DNA from: Deltaproteobacteria bacterium
GTDB taxonomy: Bacteria > Myxococcota_A > Polyangia > JAAYKL01
Reading direction: 5' to 3'
Length of the DNA: 64,000 nucleotides
Assembly (NCBI GenBank): GCA_016936575.1
Contig: JAFGXQ010000113.1
Coordinates: forward strand, 1 to 64,000
A program made the position numbers and the translations under genes. Numbering within the stretch: position 1 is the stretch's first letter; each line of letters starts with the position of its first letter. Shown piece by piece: positions 30,168 to 40,795 of the stretch. Under the pieces are notes generated by a model. The model had not been told where the DNA came from. It saw nothing but the letters and a program-made list of their open reading frames with translations, and searched no databases.

Positions 30168-31697
30168 ATGTCTGAAAAAAAGCGATGTCTCAATTTTACC
30201 AAAGAACAAAAAGATGATGCGGTTCGCAGAGTCCGCGCCGGCGGGCAAAGCATTCCGGCCGTCGCCCGCAATTTGGGCGTAAGTGAACAGTCACTTCGGC
30301 GCTGGCTGAAAGAAGCGAATAGCGATGAGGAGAGCGAATTCGATAGCGCGATGACCACAGACCAATTGGAAGAACTTCAACGTCTGCGCGTTCAACAATT
30401 TTCAATGTTCAATTCTCTGATGAATGGCTTTCCGGATACCACCTGCTACGTGAAAGATGTCAACGGCGTTTTTATTGATTGCAACCAGGCCTATCTGGAA
30501 AAAACGCTTGAAGGAGCGCTGACCAGAGAGACCCTCTTAAACGGGAAAACCACCGACTTTACGCTTGGATTTCCCAAAGATGATTGCGAACTGTATGCAA
30601 GACAAGAAAAACAGGTTATCGAAAACGGGGTTCCCATCACCAACAGATACCCGGTACACAACAAAACGGGAAAACTGATTCGCTGGGAAAAAACCACCAA
30701 AATTCCGTTTCGAGATTCAACCGGCGCCGTTATTGGAACCATCGGCATTTCAACCGACATCTCCGAGCTGATTCAAACCCAGGAGGAACTGAAAATCAGT
30801 ATCGAGCTGGCACGCATATTAACGAACAATTCCACAGAAGGCATACTTGTATTGCGCGGCAATAAAATTTTTCTCTCCAACCCGTACGCCGCCCAGTTGC
30901 TCGGATATAGTGCCCCCGACGATCTCGAAGGCATGAATGTCAATGAATTTCTGCTTACCGGCCAGCTTGATATGATCACCGCCAAATTGGCAAACAATTA
31001 TACCGATTTTGAGGAGCTCAAGTTCAGAACCAACACCGGAGAAGAAATTACATTGGCGGTGCAGGGCAAAATATCACCGGAAGCCCAAGGGTTGATTTTT
31101 AATCTTCGCAAACCACAGGAGCAAACCGATTCACTGACAGGGCTCATTCTGAAAAGAGCGTTTACGGATGCTCTGGCGGGGGAGATGGAGAAACCGGCGG
31201 ACGCGCATATCGCAATTGGTTTTATTGATGTAAACAATTTAAAATTTGTTAACGACACCTGCAAGGAACATACGAAGGGAGATTCTTTAATCAAGTCAGT
31301 TGCCGAAATTGTAAAATCAGGCATTCGGGCCGAAAAAGATGTCTTTGCCCGCCTATATCAGGGAGGAGATGAATTCTGCCTGATGTTTCCCTCGCTTCCT
31401 GCGGACGGTGAAAAGACTTTTGAGATTATAAACAGCAAGGTAACGCACCTGGTTCAACAGTTGCGTGGCAAAACAATTGTGTTGGACAATCAAATCGAAG
31501 TGCCGATAAACATTTCTATCGGGGTCACCATTTACAGGCGCTCCTCACGGAATCCAGGCGCGGAGGCACTGCTTGCAGAAGCAGATGCACTGATGTATGT
31601 TGCCAAAAAAGAAGCTGAAGAAATGCAGAACGCGCAGAACTTTCAGTGGAAGCCAACCAAATTCAAAATTATTTTCAGTAAATTCAACAACAACTAA
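30168..31697 (+). CDS. Transposase-type HTH, two PAS domains and GGDEF: putative diguanylate cyclase
   Basis: ATG at 30168 has AGGAG 6 nt upstream. Residues 5-50 (FTKEQKDDAVRRV, IPAVARNLGVSEQSLRRWLKEA) are a helix-turn-helix of the IS3/IS911 OrfA type. Two PAS regions follow (about 75-205, ending GTIGISTDISELIQTQEEL, and 210-320). A C-terminal GGDEF domain starts at TDSLTGLIL and includes FIDVNNLKFVNDT and YQGGDEFC, so the active-site motif is intact. The usual RxxD inhibitory site is altered (RAEKD) and one residue is inserted before GGDEF. Cyclic-di-GMP synthesis is inferred. The DNA-binding N-terminus is unusual for this class. Confidence 0.85.
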   Translation: MSEKKRCLNFTKEQKDDAVRRVRAGGQSIPAVARNLGVSEQSLRRWLKEANSDEESEFDSAMTTDQLEELQRLRVQQFSMFNSLMNGFPDTTCYVKDVNGVFIDCNQAYLEKTLEGALTRETLLNGKTTDFTLGFPKDDCELYARQEKQVIENGVPITNRYPVHNKTGKLIRWEKTTKIPFRDSTGAVIGTIGISTDISELIQTQEELKISIELARILTNNSTEGILVLRGNKIFLSNPYAAQLLGYSAPDDLEGMNVNEFLLTGQLDMITAKLANNYTDFEELKFRTNTGEEITLAVQGKISPEAQGLIFNLRKPQEQTDSLTGLILKRAFTDALAGEMEKPADAHIAIGFIDVNNLKFVNDTCKEHTKGDSLIKSVAEIVKSGIRAEKDVFARLYQGGDEFCLMFPSLPADGEKTFEIINSKVTHLVQQLRGKTIVLDNQIEVPINISIGVTIYRRSSRNPGAEALLAEADALMYVAKKEAEEMQNAQNFQWKPTKFKIIFSKFNNN

Positions 31698-31841
31698 CAG
31701 CCTCGCGCCTATTCAACTCGTTGAAACCGAACCGAAACTTCGCCTTTTCATTGCGAAACAAAAATTATTGAGGGCGGGTTGGGTTTTCGCAAAATTATGA
31801 AAACTCAATAGTATATATTTTGTTGAATGATATAGTGCCGC

Positions 31842-32759
31842 ATGCTTCTTGCAAGACAAATCAGAGGTCTCAGGCGCACGGGGATACAATTTTTTTTACA
31901 TGCCCTTGTTCCACCCTCGTTGCGCATGTCAGATGACACCGAACGGTACAGACACCGCATTTTCATGCAGCTCTGTATGGTGCTCGGCATTCCCATTCTG
32001 CTCTTTTTCGGCATCTCTGATTTGGGCAGTGAACGCCCGTTCGTCAACGCGGCGCCCGACTTTGCGGTAGCCCTGCTGTTTATGATCATCAGCCTGTTGC
32101 TGCGAAAGATTCAACACGACCTGTTCGCGATTCGCACATCCATGCTAGCCATTTCCACCTTGCTGCTGCTGAATACCTTTCATGGAGTGGGAGAAAACGC
32201 CAGTGCCCTGTGGATTTATACGCTGCCGGTATTCTCGGCGTTTCTCTTTTCAAAAAAAGAAGGACTCATGTGGACCCTGTTCACCGCGGGCGGGGCGATT
32301 TTCATTGTTGGAGGCGGCGAGGCGATTCATGCATATCCGTACAGCTCTTCATTTTCGTTCCGATTCGCCACCACCCTCATTCTGGTAACCATTTTAACCT
32401 TCACTATGGAAACCCTGCGGCACAAATTCTGGCGCCAATTGCAGGAACAGAAACTGCTGGTGGAAAAAAAAAACAGGGAGCTATCGGAGCAGGCGTTCGC
32501 TCTTGAAAAGGCGTTGACCGAAATTAAAACTTTGAGCGGCCTGCTGCCCATTTGTTCGCACTGTAAAAAAATCCGCGATGACCGTGGGTACTGGAGCGAT
32601 ATTGAACACTACATTATTTCGCACACCGACGCGCAATTGAGCCACAGCATCTGTACCACCTGTTTAAAAGAAGAGTTCCCGAAGCTGTACAACGAAATGG
32701 TTCGAAACGGAGAAATAGACGAATCCACCAACGCCGAAATCATCGCCCGTTCCAAGTAA
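31842..32759 (+). CDS. Membrane protein with C-terminal Cys-rich signalling domain
   Basis: About six hydrophobic helices fill residues 40-200 (RIFMQLCMVLGIPILLFFG, FAVALLFMIISLLL, ATTLILVTILTFTM). A coiled coil (EQKLLVEKKNRELSEQAFALEKALTEI) leads to a conserved C-terminal module. This module reads LSGLLPICSHCKKIRDDRGYW, then IEHYIISHTDAQLSHSICTTCL, with four Cys that may bind metal. It is often attached to PAS, response-regulator and histidine-kinase proteins. The protein has no kinase or GGDEF domain of its own. It may partner the cyclase upstream; ATG at 31842 has no strong ribosome binding site. Confidence 0.7.
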   Translation: MLLARQIRGLRRTGIQFFLHALVPPSLRMSDDTERYRHRIFMQLCMVLGIPILLFFGISDLGSERPFVNAAPDFAVALLFMIISLLLRKIQHDLFAIRTSMLAISTLLLLNTFHGVGENASALWIYTLPVFSAFLFSKKEGLMWTLFTAGGAIFIVGGGEAIHAYPYSSSFSFRFATTLILVTILTFTMETLRHKFWRQLQEQKLLVEKKNRELSEQAFALEKALTEIKTLSGLLPICSHCKKIRDDRGYWSDIEHYIISHTDAQLSHSICTTCLKEEFPKLYNEMVRNGEIDESTNAEIIARSK

Positions 32760-32829
32760 GGATACTGTTCTAAAACCCAGTATGTCACACTGCTTTCATG
32801 AGTAACTTGTTAGGAAAGGATACAACATC

Positions 32830-35550
32830 ATGGAGAACCACCGAAAAGGGTCGCATGTCATATTCGGGCTCATCGCCGCGATGACCCTTTCTTTTACTTC
32901 CACAGGGTACGGGGACACCGACCCCTCCGCTGCGGAACAAGCAAACAGCGACACAGATACAGAAATCGGTACCGACACTGATGTTGACGAGCATTCCGAC
33001 GAGTCAAAAGAGACCGATGTAAATACGTCACCGGAGCCGCTCCCCATTTCTATCACGATTCGAGGCGGATCATCGCTGGGAGCATATGAAGCCGGCTTTC
33101 TGTAGATGCTCACAGAAGCGATTAAGCGAAATCCCGATTATTTGAAGGCCGAAATCGTCACCGGTGCATCCGCCGGCGCCATCAATACAGTGCTCTCCAT
33201 GTTCGCACTGGGTGCCGAACCCGAGGACAACCCTCAGAACAGCATTTATTACCTGGTGTGGAATCAATTGCGTTTCAACCACCTGCTCGATGTGTGCTCC
33301 CCGGAGACGCCGCCCGGCGCATTGTCATCGAGAAAGCTGCTTTGGGACATCTCAAGAAAAATGATTTCCTTTTACCCGGACAAAATCACTGATCTGGACC
33401 TCAAAATCGGCATCTCCACCACCCGGGTTGATGCAGAAAAAATTTCGATTCCCGGGGGTATCACCATCCCCAATCAGCAAGCCAAATTCGTCTTTCTCGT
33501 CGAAAAAAACAAAGACACCCTGCTTCGTATCGACAACCACTTATGGACCAAAGATAAACTGACCCAGCTGCTGCTGCCGTTCAGCGCCGACCTGTCGAAA
33601 AACTTTAATGCAATCATGCAGACTGCCTTTGCATCGTGCGGTATTCCCGTGGTGTTTCCGCCCCAGGAAATCGACTATTGCGAAGAAAAAATTCCTGAAA
33701 CTGATCAACAGAAGAACCCGCTCGACTGCGCATACGAAGACACCACCACCGGACGTTTTGTAGACGGTGGCGTAGTCGACAACAGCCCAATCAACCTGGC
33801 CTACAATATTCGAAACAACCGCAGGGCATCCGGCGCTTCGGCAGAAAACCCCGACCGAATGATTTACATCTACGTAGACCCGGAACACCTGAAGTACGAA
33901 GTGAGCGCGCCCACCTCCGACAACCGGGATCCGAGTCCATACAATGACCGACATACCATGTATTTCGGAATGACGCTGTCCAAAACACTACCCAAATTCT
34001 TATCCGGTTTCATCGCGTCGTCCCGATCCAGCGAAATCTACTCGCTGGTGCAGCATGACCCACAAGCACGGGTGCTTCGCACCAAAACAAAATTTTTACC
34101 TGTCTCATCGGTGTTGCACGGGCAGCTCGGTTTCTTTGAACAGGATATTCTCAAATTTGATTATTACCTGGGAATGCGCGATGCGGCGCAGTTCATTCAA
34201 ACCGATTTATCAGCGGCCGTGGCGGAAGTGTTTCAAGGCGCATTCAACGGTGAAATCCAATTGCCCGTTTCCGAATCCGCCGGATGGGCGCCCTATCTCT
34301 GCATGAAGGCGGTTTTCGATGGAGAAGGCAATCGCACCGTCTGCGATTTCACCAACGCTGAGAGGCAAAAAAACGATCCTGCTTCAGCGGGCGACGTTTC
34401 ACCATTTACCGTAGACCCAATTGACCCCCATAACTTTAAAATACTGATGCAGGTCAGCATTGATCGATTGTAAAGTGAATGCAGTCAAATGGAAAAAACA
34501 TCGGTTCCCTCTCCCGACGACAACCCGCTTTGCGCCAGGGCGTTTGTGGGAGAACCACCGATTGATGTATTTAAACAGCCCAAGATTCCCTACGATGAGC
34601 GATATCAATGCTTTGCACGTCGAGATGCGGTTACCGCCAAACAGCAGGCAGTTGCCAAAACCCAATGTTACCAGCGACTGACGAGTGAATCTGAATTTGA
34701 ATACATTTCAAGATTGCTGATGTCATATGGATTCAAGTTCAAGGATTTGGGCATTTCGTCAGAAGATGATGCCGACGAGTTTCGCAACATCTTTCAGCGG
34801 GTGCTGTGGAAAATCGTTCGCGCGTATGCCAACAATTACGATGATTCCCTGAGCCGTTGTCAAAAAAGAAATATCGACAAAAAAAACGGCGAAGACCCTT
34901 CGTTGTTTCGCCCGGCCACAACCGCGGACTCCACCGGCTGGAAAGACAAAAACTACCGATGGGGCAGCCGGGTGGCCATTCACACGTTCGGCAAACCCCT
35001 GGTGGGATTTCTCGGATACGAACCGCCGCGTCACATCTGGACCGTATCGCCTCTGGGTAGCGTGGCCGCCATATCTTGGAGCTTTTCGAAATCCGGTTGG
35101 TGGCGGTTCAATTGGAACATGGTGCAGCTGGGTGGGTTCTTCAGCTGGGCCGACGACAACCCGGTGGTCTCATTGGTCACCGCCCCGGGTATCGAGTGGC
35201 AGCTGCCCTGGTTCAACGGCCCTATCCTGCAGCCATCGCTGATTGTACGCGGAGGATACCAGTTCAGCTCACAAAATAACTGGCGCAACTTCACCCGAAC
35301 TGAATGCGGCGATCTGATGACGCGCAACACCAACCGCTGTTCCGCGCCGGTACTCCAGGGCATCGTATCTTTAGCGGTGCTGCAGCGCATCCGTCTGGAG
35401 CTGGGGATGCAATACTATCCCAAATTCAACGAGCTGAACATCGGCCCTACCCGCCACGAGGCCAAAATGATGGTATTGCTCGGCTATCAGTTTTTGCCCG
35501 TAAGAAGCGAACCCAAACTGTTTCATTATCCGCCGAACGACCCCGAATAA
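32830..35550 (+). CDS. Patatin-like phospholipase with C-terminal membrane-like domain, broken by in-frame TAG and TAA
   Basis: A signal peptide and short acidic linker (NSDTDTEIGTDTDVDEHSDE) precede a patatin domain: the oxyanion region IRGGSSLGAYEAGFL, the serine motif GASAGA and DGGVVDNSP with the catalytic Asp. The same reading frame is open for 907 codons except TAG at 33103-33105, right after EAGFL where relatives carry an aromatic residue, and TAA at 34471-34473. The last 353 codons have no signal peptide of their own, yet encode strand-rich sequence (IWTVSPLGSVAAISWSF, LQPSLIVRGGYQFSS). That supports an original single gene. It is probably a recent pseudogene, or the stops are sequence errors. 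Separate pieces: 32830-33105, 33106-34473, 34489-35550. Confidence 0.75.
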
Positions 35551-35583
35551 ACGTCAGCCGTGTTTGCCGGTCGATGCTCGGTT

Positions 35584-36747
35584 TTACTCAATTGTTGAAT
35601 TGATTACATCGATGGGGGTATCGTCGTGGGCGGAGATGCCGGGAAGCTGGTGCCAGCTGCCACCGGTATTGTCGTGGATGTACGAATCTTCAATCACCAC
35701 GTTCCCGGTGTGGTTGTTGCTCACAAAGAAAATGGCGTCGCCGTAGGCATTCACTGTGTTATCGTGGATATGTACCCCGCACAGGGACAGCGTCATCTCG
35801 TTGCCGTCGTTGTATATGGCGCCGCCGCTGCCGCCGCCGGGCGTACCGGAATCGGCGGGGTTGCCGCCGTTGCCCACAGCTCTGTTGTACGAGAACTGCG
35901 AATTATAGATGTTCCAGGACACGCCGATGGAGCTGATGCCGCCGCCGTTGGAGCACACATTTCCCAATTCGCCGGGCCCGCCGAAGGTGCAGTTCACCAC
36001 GTATACCGGCAACCCCTGGTATTGGCTGAATACCCGAATTCCCGCGCCGCCCACATCGGGCCCTTCCAGCGCGCACATATTGCTGAAGAACCGGCTGTTC
36101 ACCACCTTGAACCGACCGCCGCGAATCCAGATGGCCCCACCGCCGTCGTACTCTGTCTCTCCGGTGGAGTTGCCGTCCACAAAGGTAATATTCTGCACGG
36201 TTAGACGGGGATGGTCCTGATCCTGACAATGGTCGGTGGTCCAAACCTGATTTTCATCACAAGTGTTCATATACAGTATGCGTCGCTCTCCACCGCCGCT
36301 GAGTGCCACCAGCCCCCCACCGTCGATCACGATTTCCGGCCCGGTGTTGTTCACTATTTTGGCGGTTTCCTGCATGACAATCGTTATCGGGTCGGGACCG
36401 CAGTTAAAAGTGATAATGCCGCCGCCGGCCACCGCTGCCACCACCGCCTCACTGGTGCAGCTCGCCGGAGTGCCGTCCCCCACAACCGTCGTGGGGTTCG
36501 ATACATCGGCCAATCCTGCCTCGGCGGGAACCGCGCAACCACCGTCCGCATACCCGGCCGGGGGCAACGAATCGTCAAAAGGATTTTCGACAATCGCTGT
36601 GTCGGAATCAAAATCCGCATCCCCATCTGCGTCTGAATCCGCATCCCCATCGGCATCACCATCGCCGCCGCCGCCATCCGCCGCATCGTCACCGCACCCG
36701 AGGGGCAGCGCAAGTACCAAAAGCAGGAACCACCAAAAATGTTTCAT
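35584..36747 (-). CDS. Lipoprotein with right-handed parallel beta-helix, unknown substrate
   Basis: ATG at 36747 follows AAGGAG. The signal peptide ends PLGC. The linker is short ([20 protein letters not shown]). The rest is a beta-helix with Gly-rich turns and paired Cys (ADGGCAVPAEAG, IITFNCGPDPITI, IVIDGGGLVALSGGG, RLTVQNITFVDG, VYVVNCTFGGPGE). This type is common in secreted proteins of predatory and soil delta-proteobacteria and need not be enzymatic. No lyase motif was recognised. A near-consensus sigma-70 promoter precedes it, unlike the CAZyme genes. Confidence 0.78.
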   Translation of the reverse strand: MKHFWWFLLLVLALPLGCGDDAADGGGGDGDADGDADSDADGDADFDSDTAIVENPFDDSLPPAGYADGGCAVPAEAGLADVSNPTTVVGDGTPASCTSEAVVAAVAGGGIITFNCGPDPITIVMQETAKIVNNTGPEIVIDGGGLVALSGGGERRILYMNTCDENQVWTTDHCQDQDHPRLTVQNITFVDGNSTGETEYDGGGAIWIRGGRFKVVNSRFFSNMCALEGPDVGGAGIRVFSQYQGLPVYVVNCTFGGPGELGNVCSNGGGISSIGVSWNIYNSQFSYNRAVGNGGNPADSGTPGGGSGGAIYNDGNEMTLSLCGVHIHDNTVNAYGDAIFFVSNNHTGNVVIEDSYIHDNTGGSWHQLPGISAHDDTPIDVINSTIE

Positions 36748-36778
36748 GACATCTCCTTGGTTGTAGGTTTATTGATTG

Positions 36779-36808
36779 ATTATATGGAGCCCGAAGAACC
36801 CGCGTCAA
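36779..36808 (-). promoter_or_regulatory. Sigma-70-type promoter
   Basis: Minus strand TTGACG (36803-36808), 18 nt, TATAAT (36779-36784), about 32 nt upstream of the beta-helix lipoprotein start. It matches 5 of 6 and 6 of 6 consensus positions. Confidence 0.7.
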
Positions 36809-37143
36809 GAGCGACGCCCGAGAAACGCCTATTTTTCTTTTCTAAAAAAAGCATCGCAACATATGGAGACCCGAAAAATACACCTGTGTGTATCCTGCGG
36901 TGTCACTTTTCATATTGTTATGACTGAAATGAGCGGCCCCGGGTCAGAAATGATGCCGCCCGTCGTGTTGTGTGTCAGCGACGACCTCAACTGTTAAAAA
37001 AAAGCATTTTTTTGTAAGATCGACTGCCCATTTTTCGAGGCCCCGGGCACAGACTAAATGAGTGGCAGCGCATTAAACTGTTTGTTCGAAGCGCTCGGCA
37101 CTCGGGGATATAAACAGGGGCGAAACATACAGAAAGGCACGCC
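36809..37143 (+). other. Intergenic region, no gene recognised
   Basis: This gap between divergent genes holds the upstream part of the sigma-70 promoter region and the leader of the small gene at 37144. Several short open frames lack coding character. GGATATAAACA near 37107 could be a -10 for the small gene. Nothing else was recognised. Confidence 0.4.
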
Positions 37144-37356
37144 ATGGGCGGTTCCAAATCCTTCAACTACATGATTCTTCTCGCAGTACTGATTCTTCTG
37201 GGTATTCTACTCTCCCGACCGTCGTTCACCCACTTCGACAACGCACGTGTCGCATCATCACCGTTTGATTCCACCGAACAACTCCACCTATCCGCCTCTT
37301 CCGAAAAATCACCCTCGGTTCAACTCCACCTGAACCGCAGCACCGTTCTACCGTAA
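37144..37356 (+). CDS. Small membrane-anchored or secreted protein, unknown
   Basis: It has 70 codons with AAAGG upstream of ATG. Residues 8-25 (NYMILLAVLILLGILLS) are hydrophobic and could be an anchor or uncleaved signal. The remainder is polar with two LHL motifs (EQLHLSAS, VQLHLNRS). No homologous family was recognised, and it might not be expressed. It stands alone in front of the PL9 gene, separated by 151 nt. Confidence 0.4.
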   Translation: MGGSKSFNYMILLAVLILLGILLSRPSFTHFDNARVASSPFDSTEQLHLSASSEKSPSVQLHLNRSTVLP

Positions 37357-37507
37357 ATCTTCCATTTATTTTCGTTCATTATCTGAAGCGCACCCATCAA
37401 AGATGGCACTTCGTGCCGCATGGCGGGAACTATCTGATGCGGAACGGTGAAAAATACATGTCGTTTTCGTCCAATTGCGTCAGCACCCACAATGAATGAG
37501 GAAAATA

Positions 37508-39655
37508 ATGAAACAAAGATTCTATATATGGATGTTCCTTGGAGTGTTCCTACTGTTGCCGATGGCCTGCACCAAAAATTCAGACAGCGTCGAATCAGAC
37601 ATCACATCTTCCGCTGATGGAGATGCGGACTCGGACAGCGATTCAGACGCGGACGGAGATGGAGACACAGATTCCGATGCAGATACAGGCGATGACGGCC
37701 CGCCTTCGTCTGATTCGGACTCCGGCGGGTTGACCGATTCTGATACATCCACTGATGCGGATACAGACGCAGATACAGACACCGACGCAGATTCCGACGC
37801 AGACTCAGACACTGACGCAGACGCAGACGCAGATACTGACGCAGACTCAGACACTGACGCAGACTCCGATACCGACGCAGACTCAGACTCAGACTCAGAC
37901 ACTGACGCAGACTCCGATACCGACGCAGACTCAGACACTGACGCAGACGCAGACTCCGATACCGATTCGGACGTGACAGTTGTGATAGAGGAAGGAATCG
38001 GTCTTTGTTCGGTGGACGGCACGATTGATTCCAATAATGCGGGCTTTGCCGGGGCCGGCTTTGCCAACGCTGACAACGCAATCGGCGACGGAGTCAACTG
38101 GGCCGTGAATGCAGCCGCTGCAACCGCAGTCTCTGTCACGTGGCGGTTCGCCAACGGCAGCGCAACCACACGTCCCGGTACATTGCTGATAAATAATTCT
38201 TCCGCAGCCGTGGTGGATTTCCCCGCAACGGACAACTGGGAAACATGGAGTACAACCGTTGCCACAGAAGTAAATCTTGATGCAGGGGTCAATTCCATTC
38301 GCCTGGAGGCCACCACCGCTGACGGACTGGCAAACATCGATTCAATCACCATCGTAGGCGATGGTATTGCAGCTGAAGAATGCGGTTCGATAGATGGTGA
38401 TACGGATACCGATTCCGATACGGACGCAGATACCGATAGTGACACCGACGCAGACACGGACTCAGATACCGACTCGGATTCCGACACCGAGTTCATCGGC
38501 GTGGCGTACTACGTCACTCCCACCGGCTCGCCGTCAAACAGCGGCAACAGCTTTGCCGATCCACTCGACTTCATAACCGCGTTGGACTTGGTGCAAGCCG
38601 GAGAATCCATTATCATGGCCGACGGCACCTACCCCATCAGCTATAACGCGGGACAGGCAAACACCATCTTTTTGACCAAATCCGGTGACGCATCGAACAC
38701 CATCACTGTGACATCTTACAACAACGGCCGCGCGGTCATTGATTTTCAGTTTCCCGAAGGGGCGTGGGTTCAGGATTCCTGGGGCTTTGAACTGACCGGA
38801 AACTACTGGTACTTCTACGGACTCGATATTACCCGGGCCGGATACCAGGGAGCCTATGTGATGGGCGCCCACAATACCTTTGAAAACTGTCGTTTCTATG
38901 AAAACCGCAACACAGGCCTTGAAATCAACGACGGCGGCTCGTACACCACAGTGATCAACTGTGATTCCTTCCGCAATTTCGACCCCAAGAAGAACGGCAG
39001 CATGGCCGATGGGTTCGGTCCCAAACAGAACCAGGGACCAGGAAATGTCTTCATCGGATGTCGCGCCTGGGAAAACGGCGACGACGGGTTTGACGCATAT
39101 GACAGCCCTGAAACGGTCATCGTTCGAAACAGCTGGGCATTTCGCAACGGCATTAATGTTTTCGGTGTAAGCACTTTTGAAGGAAACGGCAACGGATTCA
39201 AAATGGGCGGCAACAGCGCGTTGGCCAATAACGAAGTGACCCACAGCGTGGCGTTCGGCAATCCATCCAAAGGGTTCGACCAGAACAACAACACCGGGGG
39301 GCTAACTTTCAACAACTGTACCGGGTATGACAACGGCATCAACTACGGTCTGGGCGGTACCCTGGCATCGGGACAGCAACATACTCTGAACAACAATATT
39401 TCATACGCAGGGGATTCCAGTGACGCCTACGGATCCTACACCGGGTCTCGCAACACCTGGAACTCCGGGTACAGTGTGTCTTCATCAGACTTCGTCAGTC
39501 TCGACACCTCGCTGGCCACTATCGACCGCAATCCCGATGGAACACTTCCGGAAACAACCCTGTTCCGCCTCACCTCAGGCAGCGACCTGAACGAAGCCGG
39601 CATCAGCGTGGGGCTTCCCTACGACGGCGACGCGCCCAATATCGGCGCGTTTTAA
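37508..39655 (+). CDS. Lipoprotein CBM35-PL9 pectate lyase
   Basis: ATG at 37508 follows GAGGAAA. The lipobox is PMAC. An acidic linker, CBM35-like domain and second short acidic linker precede a beta-helix with PL9 signatures: [91 protein letters not shown] and [11 protein letters not shown]. These include the conserved Asp and Lys residues of the calcium site and catalysis. PL9 enzymes cleave unesterified homogalacturonan. It is one of the few CAZyme genes here on the plus strand, and no class A or B element was seen upstream. Confidence 0.92.
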   Translation: MKQRFYIWMFLGVFLLLPMACTKNSDSVESDITSSADGDADSDSDSDADGDGDTDSDADTGDDGPPSSDSDSGGLTDSDTSTDADTDADTDTDADSDADSDTDADADADTDADSDTDADSDTDADSDSDSDTDADSDTDADSDTDADADSDTDSDVTVVIEEGIGLCSVDGTIDSNNAGFAGAGFANADNAIGDGVNWAVNAAAATAVSVTWRFANGSATTRPGTLLINNSSAAVVDFPATDNWETWSTTVATEVNLDAGVNSIRLEATTADGLANIDSITIVGDGIAAEECGSIDGDTDTDSDTDADTDSDTDADTDSDTDSDSDTEFIGVAYYVTPTGSPSNSGNSFADPLDFITALDLVQAGESIIMADGTYPISYNAGQANTIFLTKSGDASNTITVTSYNNGRAVIDFQFPEGAWVQDSWGFELTGNYWYFYGLDITRAGYQGAYVMGAHNTFENCRFYENRNTGLEINDGGSYTTVINCDSFRNFDPKKNGSMADGFGPKQNQGPGNVFIGCRAWENGDDGFDAYDSPETVIVRNSWAFRNGINVFGVSTFEGNGNGFKMGGNSALANNEVTHSVAFGNPSKGFDQNNNTGGLTFNNCTGYDNGINYGLGGTLASGQQHTLNNNISYAGDSSDAYGSYTGSRNTWNSGYSVSSSDFVSLDTSLATIDRNPDGTLPETTLFRLTSGSDLNEAGISVGLPYDGDAPNIGAF

Positions 39656-39667
39656 CCCTTCAGAAAG

Positions 39668-40795
39668 TTACAGAAACAGCAACGGCAGCAGAAAGCTGCT
39701 TGTGGTATGGGCGCCCACGGTTTGGCAACTGCAGATCACGTCTTTGTCGCCATTCGTATCTGAATCGGTATCGCTGTCCGTATCTGAATCCGTGTCGCTG
39801 TCTGTATCTGAATCCGTATCGCTGTCCGTATCTGAATCGGTATCGCTGTCCGTATCCGAATCCGTGTCGCTGTCCGTATCCGAATCCGTGTCGCTGTCCG
39901 TATCCGAATCCGTGTCGCTGTCCGTATCTGAGTCGGTATCGCTGTCCGTATCTGAATCCGTGTCGCTGTCTGTATCTGTATCCGTATCGCTGTCCGTATC
40001 TGAATCCGTATCGCTGTCCGTATCTGTATCGGCATCTGAATCGGTATCGCTGTCTGTATCCGAATCCGTATCACTGTCTGTATCTGAATCGGTATCACTG
40101 TCCGTATCTGAATCGGTATCGCTGTCAGAAGTGCCGGTATCTGTATCAGAATCGGTGCCGGTATCGGTACCGGTGTCGGTGTCCGGCTCCGGCGCGGATG
40201 TATCCAGCACGTTCGTATGGGTCCACGTATAACTGGAACTGGACACCACCCACGAGTACGTGGCGATTTTCTTTCCTTCCCCGGGCCACGGATCATTGTA
40301 GTACATCGTTTCACTGCCATCGTTGAAATACCCATGGCCGACAACGAAATGGCCCCCGGTATCCGGACGTTCCCAGCGAATCACAAACGGCCGCCGCGCA
40401 TCTATATTGGTCATTACGTCAGTATAGGACAACACGCTTCCGGTACCGTGACTGGTCACACCCCAATGCGCCAGAATGTCCAGAATACTGCCCGACTCGC
40501 CCCAGTTCCAATTCCAGTTGTTGCATGCACTCGACGCGTTGAAATCATCAACCGAAATGAGACAGCAGTCCTGATCACCGAGCAGTGACGGATTCTGGGA
40601 ACGCGCCCACTCGGCGATTTCGCATTGCTCCAGCGATTCCCCGTACAGATACAGAACGGATTGGGACGAACCGGCCCAGCACCATTCACTGTGTTCCTGG
40701 GATTGCGAAGATACATCGAGTACCACCTGCGCGGTCGCATGAACGGAAAAAATCAGTGCCCACAGGGAGACACCCGCGATTATCGCTTTTTTCAT
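39668..40795 (-). CDS. Secreted papain-like cysteine protease with very regular acidic repeat and C-terminal anchor
   Basis: The signal peptide is cleaved near ATA-Q, with no lipobox. The protease domain of about 190 residues has [22 protein letters not shown] (catalytic Cys after Gln), [21 protein letters not shown] (His) and YYNDPW, as in C39/C70-like papain-fold peptidases. Then come about 150 residues of almost pure SDTD repeat. The last residues, [24 protein letters not shown] in two parts (Cys pair, then hydrophobic tail), resemble a MYXO-CTERM-type sorting signal but without basic residues. Its start overlaps the stop of the upstream lipoprotein gene (ATGA), so the two form an operon. 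Role might be processing of secreted proteins. Confidence 0.82.
   Translation of the reverse strand: MKKAIIAGVSLWALIFSVHATAQVVLDVSSQSQEHSEWCWAGSSQSVLYLYGESLEQCEIAEWARSQNPSLLGDQDCCLISVDDFNASSACNNWNWNWGESGSILDILAHWGVTSHGTGSVLSYTDVMTNIDARRPFVIRWERPDTGGHFVVGHGYFNDGSETMYYNDPWPGEGKKIATYSWVVSSSSYTWTHTNVLDTSAPEPDTDTGTDTGTDSDTDTGTSDSDTDSDTDSDTDSDTDSDTDSDTDSDTDSDADTDTDSDTDSDTDSDTDTDTDSDTDSDTDSDTDSDTDSDTDSDTDSDTDSDTDSDTDSDTDSDTDSDTDSDTDSDTDSDTDSDTDSDTDSDTNGDKDVICSCQTVGAHTTSSFLLPLLFL
39756..40190 (+). repeat. Tandem 24-nt-type repeat encoding the protease linker
   Basis: The sequence is a run of TATCTGAATCCGTGTCGCTG-type units of 24 nt (eight codons, DSDTDSDT on the minus strand) with silent wobble changes. 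It is the most regular of the acidic-linker arrays in the window and a likely site of copy-number change by slippage or recombination. Confidence 0.8.

Noticed and set aside
9569..35550. Alternative genetic code explaining TGA, TAG and TAA inside genes
   Set aside because: All three stop codons also end intact genes at expected lengths throughout the window, so general reassignment is not possible.
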